From NCBI GenBank assembly GCA_009775125.1, contig VSPD01000020.1:1-42510 (forward strand): a stretch of 42,510 nucleotides of DNA. The letters are read 5' to 3'. This DNA is from Muribaculaceae bacterium. GTDB taxonomy: Bacteria; Bacteroidota; Bacteroidia; Bacteroidales; Muribaculaceae. Made by a program: the position numbers and the translations under genes. Of the stretch, positions 33,147 to 40,605 are shown one piece after another. Each line of letters opens with the position of its first letter. Within the stretch, counting starts at the first letter, position 1. A model generated the notes under the pieces. That model was not told the DNA's origin, did no database searches, and saw nothing but the letters and a program-made list of their open reading frames with translations.

Positions 33147-34631
33147 ATGGCATTCAACTACATCACCGCACAGGAAGCCGCCGCAATGATCAACGACGGC
33201 GACACCATCGGCTTGTCCGGCTTCACTGCCCCCGGCACTCCAAAAGCCATCCCTAACGCTATCGCCGAACGTGCCGAGAAAGAGCACGAAGAAGACCGTC
33301 CCTTCAAGATCAACCTTTTCACCGGCGCCTCCACCTCCGACCGATGCGACGGCGCGCTCTCACGCGCCAATGCCATCAACCGCCGCGCTCCCTACCAGAA
33401 CGTGCCCGACCTGCGCAAGCGCATCAACTCCCACGACGCCCACTATTTCGACCGCCATCTCTCGGAAATGGCCCAGGAAATGCGCTACGGCTTCTACGGT
33501 CCTGTCGACTATGCCATAATCGAGGCCGCCGCCATATCTCCCGACGGCGAGATTATCCTCGGCACAGGCGTAGGCAACGTCCCCACATTCGCACACATGG
33601 CCAAGAAGATTTTCATCGAACTCAACGAAAATCTGCCCGAGCAACTCCACGGCATGCACGACGTGATTCTGCTCCAGGATCCTCCTTACCGCCGCGAAAT
33701 CCCCATATATAAGGCTTCCGACCGCATCGGCTCGCCGGTGCTCAAAGTCGACCCGTCGAAGGTTGTCGGCATTGTCCGCACCAAATTCTACGACGGCGTG
33801 AAGGCTTTCTCCGCTCCCGACGAAGTGTCGAAGCAAATCGGCGCCAACGTGGTGCGCTTCCTCGTGAGCGAATACCGCCGCGGAGGCATCCCCAAAGAAT
33901 TCCTCCCCTTGCAGTCGGGCGTGGGCAACGTGGCCAACGCCGTGCTCTACGACCTGGGCGAATCCAGCGAGATACCCCCGTTCATGATGTACACCGAGGT
34001 TATTCAGGACGCTGTGCTCGAACTCATGCAGAAAGGTAAATGTACGTTTGCCTCGACTTGCTCGATGACATTCGCCGACGCCACCGAGGAACGCCTCTTC
34101 GCCGACATGGATTTCTACAAGGACAAAATCCTGATGCGTCCCGCCGAAATATCGAACAATCCCGAGGTTATCCGCCGAATCGGCGTGATTGCCATGAACA
34201 CGGCCCTCGAAGCCGACATCTTCGGATGCGTCAACTCCACCCACGTGCTCGGCACTAAGATGATGAACGGCATCGGCGGCTCGGGCGACTTCACCCGCAA
34301 CGCCTACATCTCCATCTTCTCCTGCCCGTCGGTAACCAAAGGCGGCCTCATCTCCAACATCGTGCCCATGGTGGCCCACCCCGACCACTCCGAGCACTCG
34401 GTCGACATCCTCGTCACCGACCAAGGCATCGCCGACCTCCGCGGAAAAGACCCCGTTCAACGCGCCCACGAGATTATCAACAACTGCGCTCACCCCATGT
34501 ACCGCGAACTGCTCAACGACTATCTCAAAATCGGACGCGGCGGCCAGACACCTCACGTGCTCGAACGCGCCTTCGCATTCCACAACGCCTTCAACGAAAC
34601 CGGCGACATGCGCAACGCATCGTTCTCCTGA
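33147..34631 (+). CDS. Acetyl-CoA hydrolase/succinyl-CoA:acetate CoA-transferase family
   Basis: The 494-residue class I CoA-transferase exchanges CoA between succinyl-, acetyl- or propionyl-CoA and a carboxylate, in the cytosol. The family marks are GLSGFTAPGTPKAIP near the start, ILGTGVGNVP, LQSGVGNVANAVL and catalytic Glu284 in MYTEVIQDAVLEL. The last glycine-rich motif is GIGGSGDFTRNAY, followed by MVAHPDHSEHSVD and ITDQG-type LVTDQGIADLRGK. In succinate- and propionate-forming Bacteroidales this enzyme closes the acetate/succinate/propionate branch; the exact acceptor is inferred. The start at 33147 was chosen because 78 upstream in-frame residues span the promoter. A terminator follows at 34661. 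Confidence 0.93.
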   Translation: MAFNYITAQEAAAMINDGDTIGLSGFTAPGTPKAIPNAIAERAEKEHEEDRPFKINLFTGASTSDRCDGALSRANAINRRAPYQNVPDLRKRINSHDAHYFDRHLSEMAQEMRYGFYGPVDYAIIEAAAISPDGEIILGTGVGNVPTFAHMAKKIFIELNENLPEQLHGMHDVILLQDPPYRREIPIYKASDRIGSPVLKVDPSKVVGIVRTKFYDGVKAFSAPDEVSKQIGANVVRFLVSEYRRGGIPKEFLPLQSGVGNVANAVLYDLGESSEIPPFMMYTEVIQDAVLELMQKGKCTFASTCSMTFADATEERLFADMDFYKDKILMRPAEISNNPEVIRRIGVIAMNTALEADIFGCVNSTHVLGTKMMNGIGGSGDFTRNAYISIFSCPSVTKGGLISNIVPMVAHPDHSEHSVDILVTDQGIADLRGKDPVQRAHEIINNCAHPMYRELLNDYLKIGRGGQTPHVLERAFAFHNAFNETGDMRNASFS

Positions 34632-34660
34632 CCCGCATAATACATTCTGCACCAAATACA

Positions 34661-34690
34661 AGCATCCCGCTCACACGGGATGCTTTTTCT
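34661..34690 (+). terminator. Terminator of the CoA-transferase gene
   Basis: Arms AGCATCCCG (34661-34669) and CGGGATGCT (34676-34684) are followed by TTTTCTTT. Confidence 0.92.
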
Positions 34691-34767
34691 TTGCACAAAA
34701 AAAGATTTTTTAATATACTAAAAATTTTAATTAATATATTTTAACACATTTTCGCAAAAATCCACAC

Positions 34768-34775
34768 TACCTTTG
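34768..34775 (+). promoter_or_regulatory. -7 box of the NagB-like/PIG-L gene
   Basis: TACCTTTG is a perfect -7 element 71 bp before the chosen ATG. No convincing -33 TTTG was found (the upstream region is AT-rich). Confidence 0.5.
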
Positions 34776-34846
34776 CAAAGAATTATCCGGCCATGTTCAA
34801 GCCGATTCGACACAAGCGAAAAAGCCCTCTTAAACCAATATATTAT

Positions 34847-36829
34847 ATGAGACCGAATCTTAGCAAACTTATCAAACTCGACCGCGTGCCCGAACGCTAT
34901 TACGCCCCGAAAAACGAGGTGGAAATGGCCGCCCTGAGCCGTGAGGAAAAAATCTATGTCGAGATTTCCGAATCGATTGTAGAAGGCGCAATGGCAGAAG
35001 CTCGCCGTATCGCCGATATTATAAACAATAGCGTAGCCACAAAAGGAAAATGCGTACTCGCGCTCGGTGCCGGAAACGGCACTCACGCCGTTTACGAGCA
35101 GCTTATCCGCCTCAACCACGAAGGACAGGTAAGTTTCCGCAAGGTTATAGTATTCAACATAAGCGAATTCTACCCCACCGGCGACGCCACTCCCAGCACC
35201 CTCAAACGCCTTCATTCCGTACTCCTCGACCATGTCGACATCCGCCCCGAAAACATCCACTCAATGGACACTTCGGTGCCCCGTGAAGACGTGTGGCGCG
35301 TGAGCAAGGACTACGAGGCTCAAATCGACCGCGCCGGCGGAATCGACCTTTTTGTGTGCGAAATCGGCCCAAAAGGCTCGCTCGCGTTCAACGAACCGGG
35401 TACAAAATACGGCGCCGGATGCCGCCTTGTGCTTCTCGGCAACGAAATACGCCACCAGATTGCCGCCGACTATAAAGTAGACGAAGCTCCGCTCACCGCC
35501 ATCACCCTCGGCATCGGCAACCTCATGCAGGCCCGCCACATCAACTGCATGGCCTGGGGCGAAAATTATGCCGACGTGATAGCCCGCGCCATCGAAGGCC
35601 CTGTCACCGATGCCCTCCCGGCATCATATCTCCAAAGCCACACACATGCCGTGATAGTAATCGACCTCGCCGCCGCCGATGAACTCACCCGCATAGCACG
35701 CCCTTGGAAAGTCACTTCCTGCGAATGGAACGACCAGCTCACACGCCGCGCCGTGGTATGGCTCTGCCACATGACAGGAAAACCCATCCTCAAACTCACC
35801 GACCGCGACTACAACGACTGGGGCCTCGGCGAACTCCTCGCCGTGTACGGCTCGGCATATAAGGCCAACATCAAGATTTTCAACGACCTCCAGCATACAA
35901 TCACCGGATGGCCCGGCGGAAAACCCAACGCCGACGACTCCACTCGCCCCGAACGCGCCACCCCCTACCCCAAGCGCGTGATTGTGTTCTCGCCCCACCC
36001 CGACGACGACGTGATTTCCATGGGCGGCACCCTCAAACGCCTTGTCGACCAAGGACATGACGTGCACGTGGCCTACGAGACATCGGGCAATATAGCAGTG
36101 GGCGACGAAGACATGATGCGCTACGTGATGCTCATGGACGGCATCGCCGAAAATTTCGGCATCGACACCGACATGTTCAAGGAAAAGTCGGAAGGAATCC
36201 ACCAGTACATCTCTGAAAAGAAACCCGGCGACGTCGACTCTGCCGACATACGCTATCTCAAAACCATAATCCGCCAATGCGAGGCTCGCACCGCATGCCA
36301 GTATATCGGCGTTAAGAAAGAAAACGTCCACTTCCTCGGACTTCCCTTCTACGAAACAGGCACAATCAAGAAAGGCGACCTCTCGCAGGCCGACGTCGAC
36401 ATCGTGAAACAACTCCTTACCGACGTAAAACCCGACGAGATATTCGTGGCCGGCGACCTCGCCGACCCCCACGGCACCCACCGCGTATGCCTCGACGCCG
36501 TGCTCGCCGCCATCGACGAGCTCCTCGACGAACCCTGGATGCAAGACTGCTACACATGGATGTACCGCGGCGCATGGGCCGAATGGGAAATCGACCACAT
36601 CGAAATGGCCGTACCCCTCAGCCCCGAAGAGCTCCGCTTCAAGCGCAACTCCATCCTCAAGCACCAGTCGCAGATGGAAAACGCCCCCTACCTCGGCGAC
36701 GACGACCGCCTCTTCTGGCAGCGAGCCGAAGAACGCAACCGCGCCACAGCCAAACTCTACGAAGACCTCGGCCTCGCCTCCTACGAAGCCATCGAAGCCT
36801 TCGTCCGCTACCATCCCGTCAAAGGCTAA
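34847..36829 (+). CDS. NagB-like (degenerate deaminase) plus PIG-L deacetylase fusion
   Basis: The 660-residue protein is the long Bacteroidetes form usually labelled glucosamine-6-phosphate deaminase. Residues about 35-300 have the NagB fold, but key residues of the E. coli enzyme are changed. Asp72 is replaced by Ser106 (FNISEFYP), Asp141 by Lys176 and His143 by Ser178 (IGPKGSLAFNE); only Glu148 (Glu183) remains. Residues about 375-640 are a PIG-L type metal-dependent N-acetyl-glucosaminyl deacetylase domain with the zinc motif SPHPDDD (His384, Asp386, Asp387) and a later HGTHR. The deacetylase half is thus predicted active and the deaminase half not, at least by the known mechanism. The start at 34847 fits the family's MRxNLS opening. 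A further in-frame ATG at 34793 is possible. Confidence 0.9.
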   Translation: MRPNLSKLIKLDRVPERYYAPKNEVEMAALSREEKIYVEISESIVEGAMAEARRIADIINNSVATKGKCVLALGAGNGTHAVYEQLIRLNHEGQVSFRKVIVFNISEFYPTGDATPSTLKRLHSVLLDHVDIRPENIHSMDTSVPREDVWRVSKDYEAQIDRAGGIDLFVCEIGPKGSLAFNEPGTKYGAGCRLVLLGNEIRHQIAADYKVDEAPLTAITLGIGNLMQARHINCMAWGENYADVIARAIEGPVTDALPASYLQSHTHAVIVIDLAAADELTRIARPWKVTSCEWNDQLTRRAVVWLCHMTGKPILKLTDRDYNDWGLGELLAVYGSAYKANIKIFNDLQHTITGWPGGKPNADDSTRPERATPYPKRVIVFSPHPDDDVISMGGTLKRLVDQGHDVHVAYETSGNIAVGDEDMMRYVMLMDGIAENFGIDTDMFKEKSEGIHQYISEKKPGDVDSADIRYLKTIIRQCEARTACQYIGVKKENVHFLGLPFYETGTIKKGDLSQADVDIVKQLLTDVKPDEIFVAGDLADPHGTHRVCLDAVLAAIDELLDEPWMQDCYTWMYRGAWAEWEIDHIEMAVPLSPEELRFKRNSILKHQSQMENAPYLGDDDRLFWQRAEERNRATAKLYEDLGLASYEAIEAFVRYHPVKG

Positions 36830-36851
36830 TCGCCCTAAACACCGCTATACA

Positions 36852-36884
36852 GGCCGCTCCCGCCCACCGGGAGCGGCCTTTTTT
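36852..36884 (+). terminator. Terminator of the NagB-like/PIG-L gene
   Basis: A perfect 11-bp stem (36852-36862 with 36868-36878, arm GGCCGCTCCCG) is followed by six T. Confidence 0.93.
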
Positions 36885-36967
36885 AGGCACAAGCCGTAAT
36901 TCCAGCGCATTATTATTCAACTATCAGTGAGTGAATACACCCGATAGGAACATAATTGATTCAAAAT

Positions 36968-37112
36968 AATTTGTGAAATCCGCGAAATTTGTGTAATTCG
37001 TGGTAAAAAAAGAGCGCGGTCGCGCTCCGGGGTACACAAATTTCACATATCGCACGAATTTCACAAATTTCTTTCCGAATCGCTACGCGATTCCATGCAC
37101 CGACTTTTCAGC
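36968..37112. repeat. Imperfect inverted repeat and partial 255-bp element end
   Basis: AATTTGTGAAAT (36968-36979) and ATTTCACAAATT (37058-37069) are perfect complements at the outer ends of imperfect arms of about 40 bp (AAATTTGTGTAATTCG against CACAAATTTCAC-type sequence). The centre is GAGCGCGGTCGCGCTC (37012-37027). Immediately after, 37078-37112 repeats only the last module of the 255-bp element (GAATCGCTACGCGATTC, then ATGCACCG). This accounts for most of the 327-bp gap 36830-37156. Confidence 0.75.
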
Positions 37113-37128
37113 TTGTGCCTTTTTTTAC

Positions 37129-37136
37129 TATATTTG
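37129..37136 (+). promoter_or_regulatory. -7 box of LRR gene 1
   Basis: TATATTTG sits in CTTTTTTACTATATTTGC, a 17-bp stretch repeated in front of the second LRR gene (37811-37828, first base C). It lies 20 bp before the ATG. Confidence 0.55.
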
Positions 37137-37156
37137 CACCCAAAACATAATTTTAT

Positions 37157-37654
37157 ATGTGTAAAAAACTGCTCAATCTATTTTTTATCCTGCTGTTTGT
37201 AACAGTCATATCCTGTATCCCCGCTTTTGCTGCAAACGGCACCGTGAGCGACGACACCATTACGTTCACCACTTCACGCGCCGTCGGCGAGAATATAAAA
37301 CTCAACATCAAGGCTTCCGACAATATCGAGATTTCCGGCATTGCCGAAACCACAAATCTCACCGGCCCGAACACATTCACGCTTACATCTCAGACCGTGG
37401 TGATAAAAGGCCCCGTCACCACATTTGAATGTCCGGACAACGGCATAACCTCGCTCGATGTTTCCAAAAACAAAAAACTTTCTATCCTCAAATGCGAATG
37501 CAACCTCCTCGAGAGCCTTGATCTGAGCAAAAACCCTGCAATTAGGTATGTCAAATGCTACGGAAACCGTATCAAAGGCGAGGCTTTGACTAAAATGATG
37601 GATTCTCTGCCCCAAGACATCATCATTGAGTTTGACAAATCATATGTTGAATAA
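37157..37654 (+). pseudogene. Truncated secreted LRR-type protein, duplicate of the gene downstream
   Basis: A 165-residue frame remains. It starts with the same signal peptide as the gene at 37858 (MCKKLLNLFFILLF, ending AFAANG). It continues with the block found at 38734-38935 in the large relative (ITFTTSRAVGE, IKLNIKASDN, EISGIAET) and joins directly to the block found at 39613-39840 (SLDVSKNKKLSILKCECNLLESLDLSKNPAI, written here in parts). So an internal stretch is missing. It stops at SYVE-TAA where the relative reads SYAEEFNVCLTT. Beyond the stop, FNA, a one-base insertion, then CLTTGVTKA can still be read to about 37700. The 3' end is thus decayed by a nonsense change and a frameshift. 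Confidence 0.8.
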
Positions 37655-37819
37655 TTCAACGCATTGCCTCACAACCGGCGTCACCAAAGCCTGCGAAAAT
37701 AATACACGGTTCGTGGGGGCATACAACGTTATTACTCTAACTTTCTAATTGGAGATACTTATATCACTATAATGGTGTATTAATTATCAATTAATAATAA
37801 TAGTTTGTAACTTTTTTAC

Positions 37820-37827
37820 TATATTTG
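37820..37827 (+). promoter_or_regulatory. -7 box of LRR gene 2
   Basis: TATATTTG in the same context as at 37129-37136. Upstream, 37700-37810 is AT-rich with no gene. Confidence 0.55.
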
Positions 37828-37857
37828 CGCATTATTTGCAATCAAATCACAATTTTT

Positions 37858-38517
37858 ATGTGTAAAAAACTACTCAATCTATTATTTACCCTGCTGTTTG
37901 CAACAGCAATCGGTTCTGTTTCCTCTTTTGCAGCAAACGGCATCGTGAAGATGAAAACAGATGCTCCGGCCGGAACAAAACTCCGCATCCAGACCACCCC
38001 TTACGACAACACTGTGGAAGGCGCCGACAAGGGCGATTTCGTGGGAGAATTCTTCTCGAAAGGCCCCGGCTCGGAAATAACAATCACTTGCGACAATCTC
38101 GGCCAACTCGAAGTGTATGGATGTGAGCTGTCTGAACTCACCATCGTGGACGCTCCGGAGCTCTATATCCTCAAATGCTACGACAACAACCTTACTTCGC
38201 TTAATGTAAACTCATGCCCCGAACTCGCCATAGTCGATTGCAGCAACAACGCCCTGCCGGCACTCGACCTGTCGGCGTGCGCCAAACTTGAAGAAGCGTA
38301 TGTCTCCGGCAACAATCTTTCAACTTTCTCTCTCGGCTCACAGCCTCTGTTGAAAACTCTGGAATGTGCCGGCAACCCGCTCAGCAGCCTCGACCTGAGC
38401 AAGTGCGTTGCCCTCGAAGACCTGCGCATCGACAAATGCGAGTTCTCGTCCATCGACCTGAGCCACTGTACCAAATTGTGGTGGATATTCGCATTCGGCA
38501 ACAATTTCAAAGGCTAG
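37858..38517 (+). CDS. Secreted leucine-rich-repeat protein, N-terminal part (ends at TAG)
   Basis: A 219-residue frame with signal peptide (MCKKLLNLLFTLLFATAIGS, ending SSFAANG). A beta-rich opening follows (about 28-85), then at least six leucine-rich repeats of 20-21 residues (LTIVDAPELYILKCYDNNL, SLNVNSCPELAIVDCSNNAL, LDLSACAKLEEAYVSGNNL and so on). It ends FAFGNNFKG-TAG. The next frame starts after one more codon in the same phase and carries on the expected sequence (SMANFIAQLP). In two sister blocks this position reads KGQAM (39745 region) and KGEAL (37580 region), so the TAG stands where a Gln or Glu codon is expected. The original gene was probably 37858-40170. The start was chosen by homology with gene 1. 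Confidence 0.8.
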   Translation: MCKKLLNLLFTLLFATAIGSVSSFAANGIVKMKTDAPAGTKLRIQTTPYDNTVEGADKGDFVGEFFSKGPGSEITITCDNLGQLEVYGCELSELTIVDAPELYILKCYDNNLTSLNVNSCPELAIVDCSNNALPALDLSACAKLEEAYVSGNNLSTFSLGSQPLLKTLECAGNPLSSLDLSKCVALEDLRIDKCEFSSIDLSHCTKLWWIFAFGNNFKG

Positions 38518-38520
38518 AGC

Positions 38521-40170
38521 ATGGCTAATTTCATAGCCCAACTCCCAGAGGCTCAAACCACCGGCATGCTCTACATCGTCGACACCGCCGACAAAGACGA
38601 GACTAATGTATGCACCATGGAAAATGTAAGAGCCGCCGCACAAAAAGGCTGGGCCACGATGGACTATGCCGGAGGAAAAGGCACCGACACCCAGCTTGGC
38701 GTGTTCTATCCGGGATGCGACTATGTACCCGCCGTGAGCGACAACACCATAACTTTCACCACTACACGCGCCGCCGGCGAAACGATAAAGCTCAACATCA
38801 AGGCTTCCGACAATGTAGAGATTTCCGGCATAGCCGAGACCAAAAATCTCACCGGCTCGAACACTTTCACCCTCACATCGCAGACTGTGGCGATAAAAGG
38901 CAATGTCACCCTTTTTGAATGTCCGTCCAACGACATTACCTCGCTCTCTTTCAACAATCCTTCGCTTATCACCTATATCGACTGCCGCGACAATAAAATC
39001 GAGACTCTCAATCTCACCGGCGCCTCTTCGCTCCAGCAACTCTATGCTCAGAAGAATAGCCTTACGTCGCTCGACGTGACCGGATGCGACAAAATTATGC
39101 GTCTCGACTGCTATATCAATAACCTGCACGGCTCGGCCATGACCGCCTTCATGAATTCGCTCTGTACATCCACATCCGAACCTTATCTCTTTGTAATCGA
39201 CACCAAGGCTCCCGACGGCGCCGAGCATAATGTGGCATCGACAACGCAAGTATCGGTCGCAACGGGCAAAGGCTGGAAAGTATTTGACTATATCAACGGC
39301 GACCGCTACGGCTTCGGCACTGCATACGCCGGCTCCGAACCCACCGGACCCGAAGAATACTTCACCATCACACGCGCGTCAAAAGGCGAAATACAGCCGC
39401 AATTCAACCTTGCTGTGGAGCAGACTGAAATACCGAAGGTGGAAGGCGGTGTAGTATTGGGATGGAACGGAACAACGCTCACAATCCGCATGGAAGAGGA
39501 AACTGTAAAAATCTACGGCGACATAACAGGATTGCAGATGATGTTCGGCGCAATCGACGCAATAAATGTATCGAACCTGCCGAACCTCGCGGAACTCAAC
39601 GTGGCCCTTAATGACTTAACCTCTCTCGATGTTTCCAAAAACAAAAAACTCTCAATCCTTAGTTGCGAGTGCAACCTCCTCGAGAGCCTTGACCTGGGCC
39701 AAAACCCTGCAATTGAATATGTCAACTGCTATGGCAACCGCATCAAAGGCCAAGCCATGACTCAAATGATGGAATCCCTGCCACAACGCACACGCGAAGA
39801 TTACGGCACTATCATCGTATACGACGAATCATATGCCGAAGAGTTCAATGTATGCCTCACTACCGACGTGACAATAGCCCTGCGTAAATACTGGGTGCCC
39901 TGCGAACTTGACGCCGACGGCAACGCCATACAGTACGACGGCGTGGCCCAGGATGGCATTGCCAACGTGTCGGGCGACAGCACAAAAGCCGTTTACGATG
40001 CCGCAAATGCCCTTATCGTAGCTTCCGAGGCAACCGACATCACTGTTTACAACCTCTCGGGCGCGACAGTAGCCAAGGCATCCAATGCCGTCGGCCTGTC
40101 GGTCGGCGACATTCCCTCGGGCATCTACATTGTCCGCGCCGGCTCCGACGTGCTCAAAATCAAAAAATAA
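38521..40170 (+). CDS. Secreted leucine-rich-repeat protein, C-terminal part
   Basis: A 549-residue frame in phase with 37858-38517 and without its own signal peptide. If read separately, it would stay in the cytosol. It has three alternating parts: capping blocks (AMxxxMxSLP, then a YIVDTADKDE/FVIDTKAPDG/IVYDESYAEE strand and a GW/YW segment), beta blocks (ITFTTTRAAGETIKLNIKAS) and short LRR blocks (SLDVSKNKKLSILSCECNLL). The C terminus (DITVYNLSGATVAKA, GIYIVRAGSDVLKIKK) is a good type IX sorting-like tail. So the full protein would be a surface LRR protein of 770 residues. There is no promoter before 38521. It may be expressed only by TAG read-through, by re-initiation at ATG 38521 right after the stop, or not at all. 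Confidence 0.8.
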   Translation: MANFIAQLPEAQTTGMLYIVDTADKDETNVCTMENVRAAAQKGWATMDYAGGKGTDTQLGVFYPGCDYVPAVSDNTITFTTTRAAGETIKLNIKASDNVEISGIAETKNLTGSNTFTLTSQTVAIKGNVTLFECPSNDITSLSFNNPSLITYIDCRDNKIETLNLTGASSLQQLYAQKNSLTSLDVTGCDKIMRLDCYINNLHGSAMTAFMNSLCTSTSEPYLFVIDTKAPDGAEHNVASTTQVSVATGKGWKVFDYINGDRYGFGTAYAGSEPTGPEEYFTITRASKGEIQPQFNLAVEQTEIPKVEGGVVLGWNGTTLTIRMEEETVKIYGDITGLQMMFGAIDAINVSNLPNLAELNVALNDLTSLDVSKNKKLSILSCECNLLESLDLGQNPAIEYVNCYGNRIKGQAMTQMMESLPQRTREDYGTIIVYDESYAEEFNVCLTTDVTIALRKYWVPCELDADGNAIQYDGVAQDGIANVSGDSTKAVYDAANALIVASEATDITVYNLSGATVAKASNAVGLSVGDIPSGIYIVRAGSDVLKIKK

Positions 40171-40188
40171 TCTGAAAATATAAATCGT

Positions 40189-40220
40189 CAGGCCGGGACT
40201 TAATATTCCCGGCCTGTTTA
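40189..40220 (+). terminator. Terminator of the LRR gene
   Basis: Arms CAGGCCGGGA (40189-40198) and TCCCGGCCTG (40207-40216) are followed by TTTA. The T run is short. Confidence 0.7.
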
Positions 40221-40234
40221 TAAATCATGCAGAC

Positions 40235-40600
40235 ATGGACGAAAATTATATGATTCCGGAAGAAGTGGCCGACTGGGTAAAGGCCATTGGCTGCGCCGTG
40301 ACAATCTGCGACACCGACGGACGTATCCTGTATATGAACGACCGCGCGCGCCTCACCTACATCAAGCACGGCAACCTTATCGGGCACAACCTGTTTGCTT
40401 GCCACAACGAACGCTCACAGGCCATAATACACCGCCTGCTCGAAAACGGAGGCACAAACACCTACACAGTAACCAAAAACGGCATCCAAAAACTTATCTT
40501 CCAAACCGCATGGCGGCGCGACGGACAAGTAGCCGGCCTTGCCGAAATCTCGATTCCTCTGCCTGCCGACATGCCGCACTACGACCGCGACAAACAGTGA
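40235..40600 (+). CDS. Stand-alone PAS-domain protein
   Basis: The 121-residue cytosolic protein consists of one PAS fold. It has the N-terminal helix (PEEVADWVKAIGCAVTICD), the strand pair GRILYMNDRARLTY, the LIGHNLFACHNERS turn, a helix (AIIHRLLENG) and the C-terminal strands YTVTKNGIQKLIFQTAWRRDGQVAGLAEISIPLP. The CHNERS-type motif and the MPHYDRD end are common in small Bacteroidales PAS proteins. The bound ligand (haem, flavin or other) and the output partner are unknown. No kinase or cyclase domain is attached. It lies 18 bp after the LRR terminator. Confidence 0.85.
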   Translation: MDENYMIPEEVADWVKAIGCAVTICDTDGRILYMNDRARLTYIKHGNLIGHNLFACHNERSQAIIHRLLENGGTNTYTVTKNGIQKLIFQTAWRRDGQVAGLAEISIPLPADMPHYDRDKQ

Positions 40601-40605
40601 CCGAA

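Noticed and set aside
38515..38517. TAG read as a sense codon by a changed genetic code
   Set aside because: There is no sign of phage origin, and other genes contain no internal TAG, so a point mutation or local read-through is more likely than recoding.
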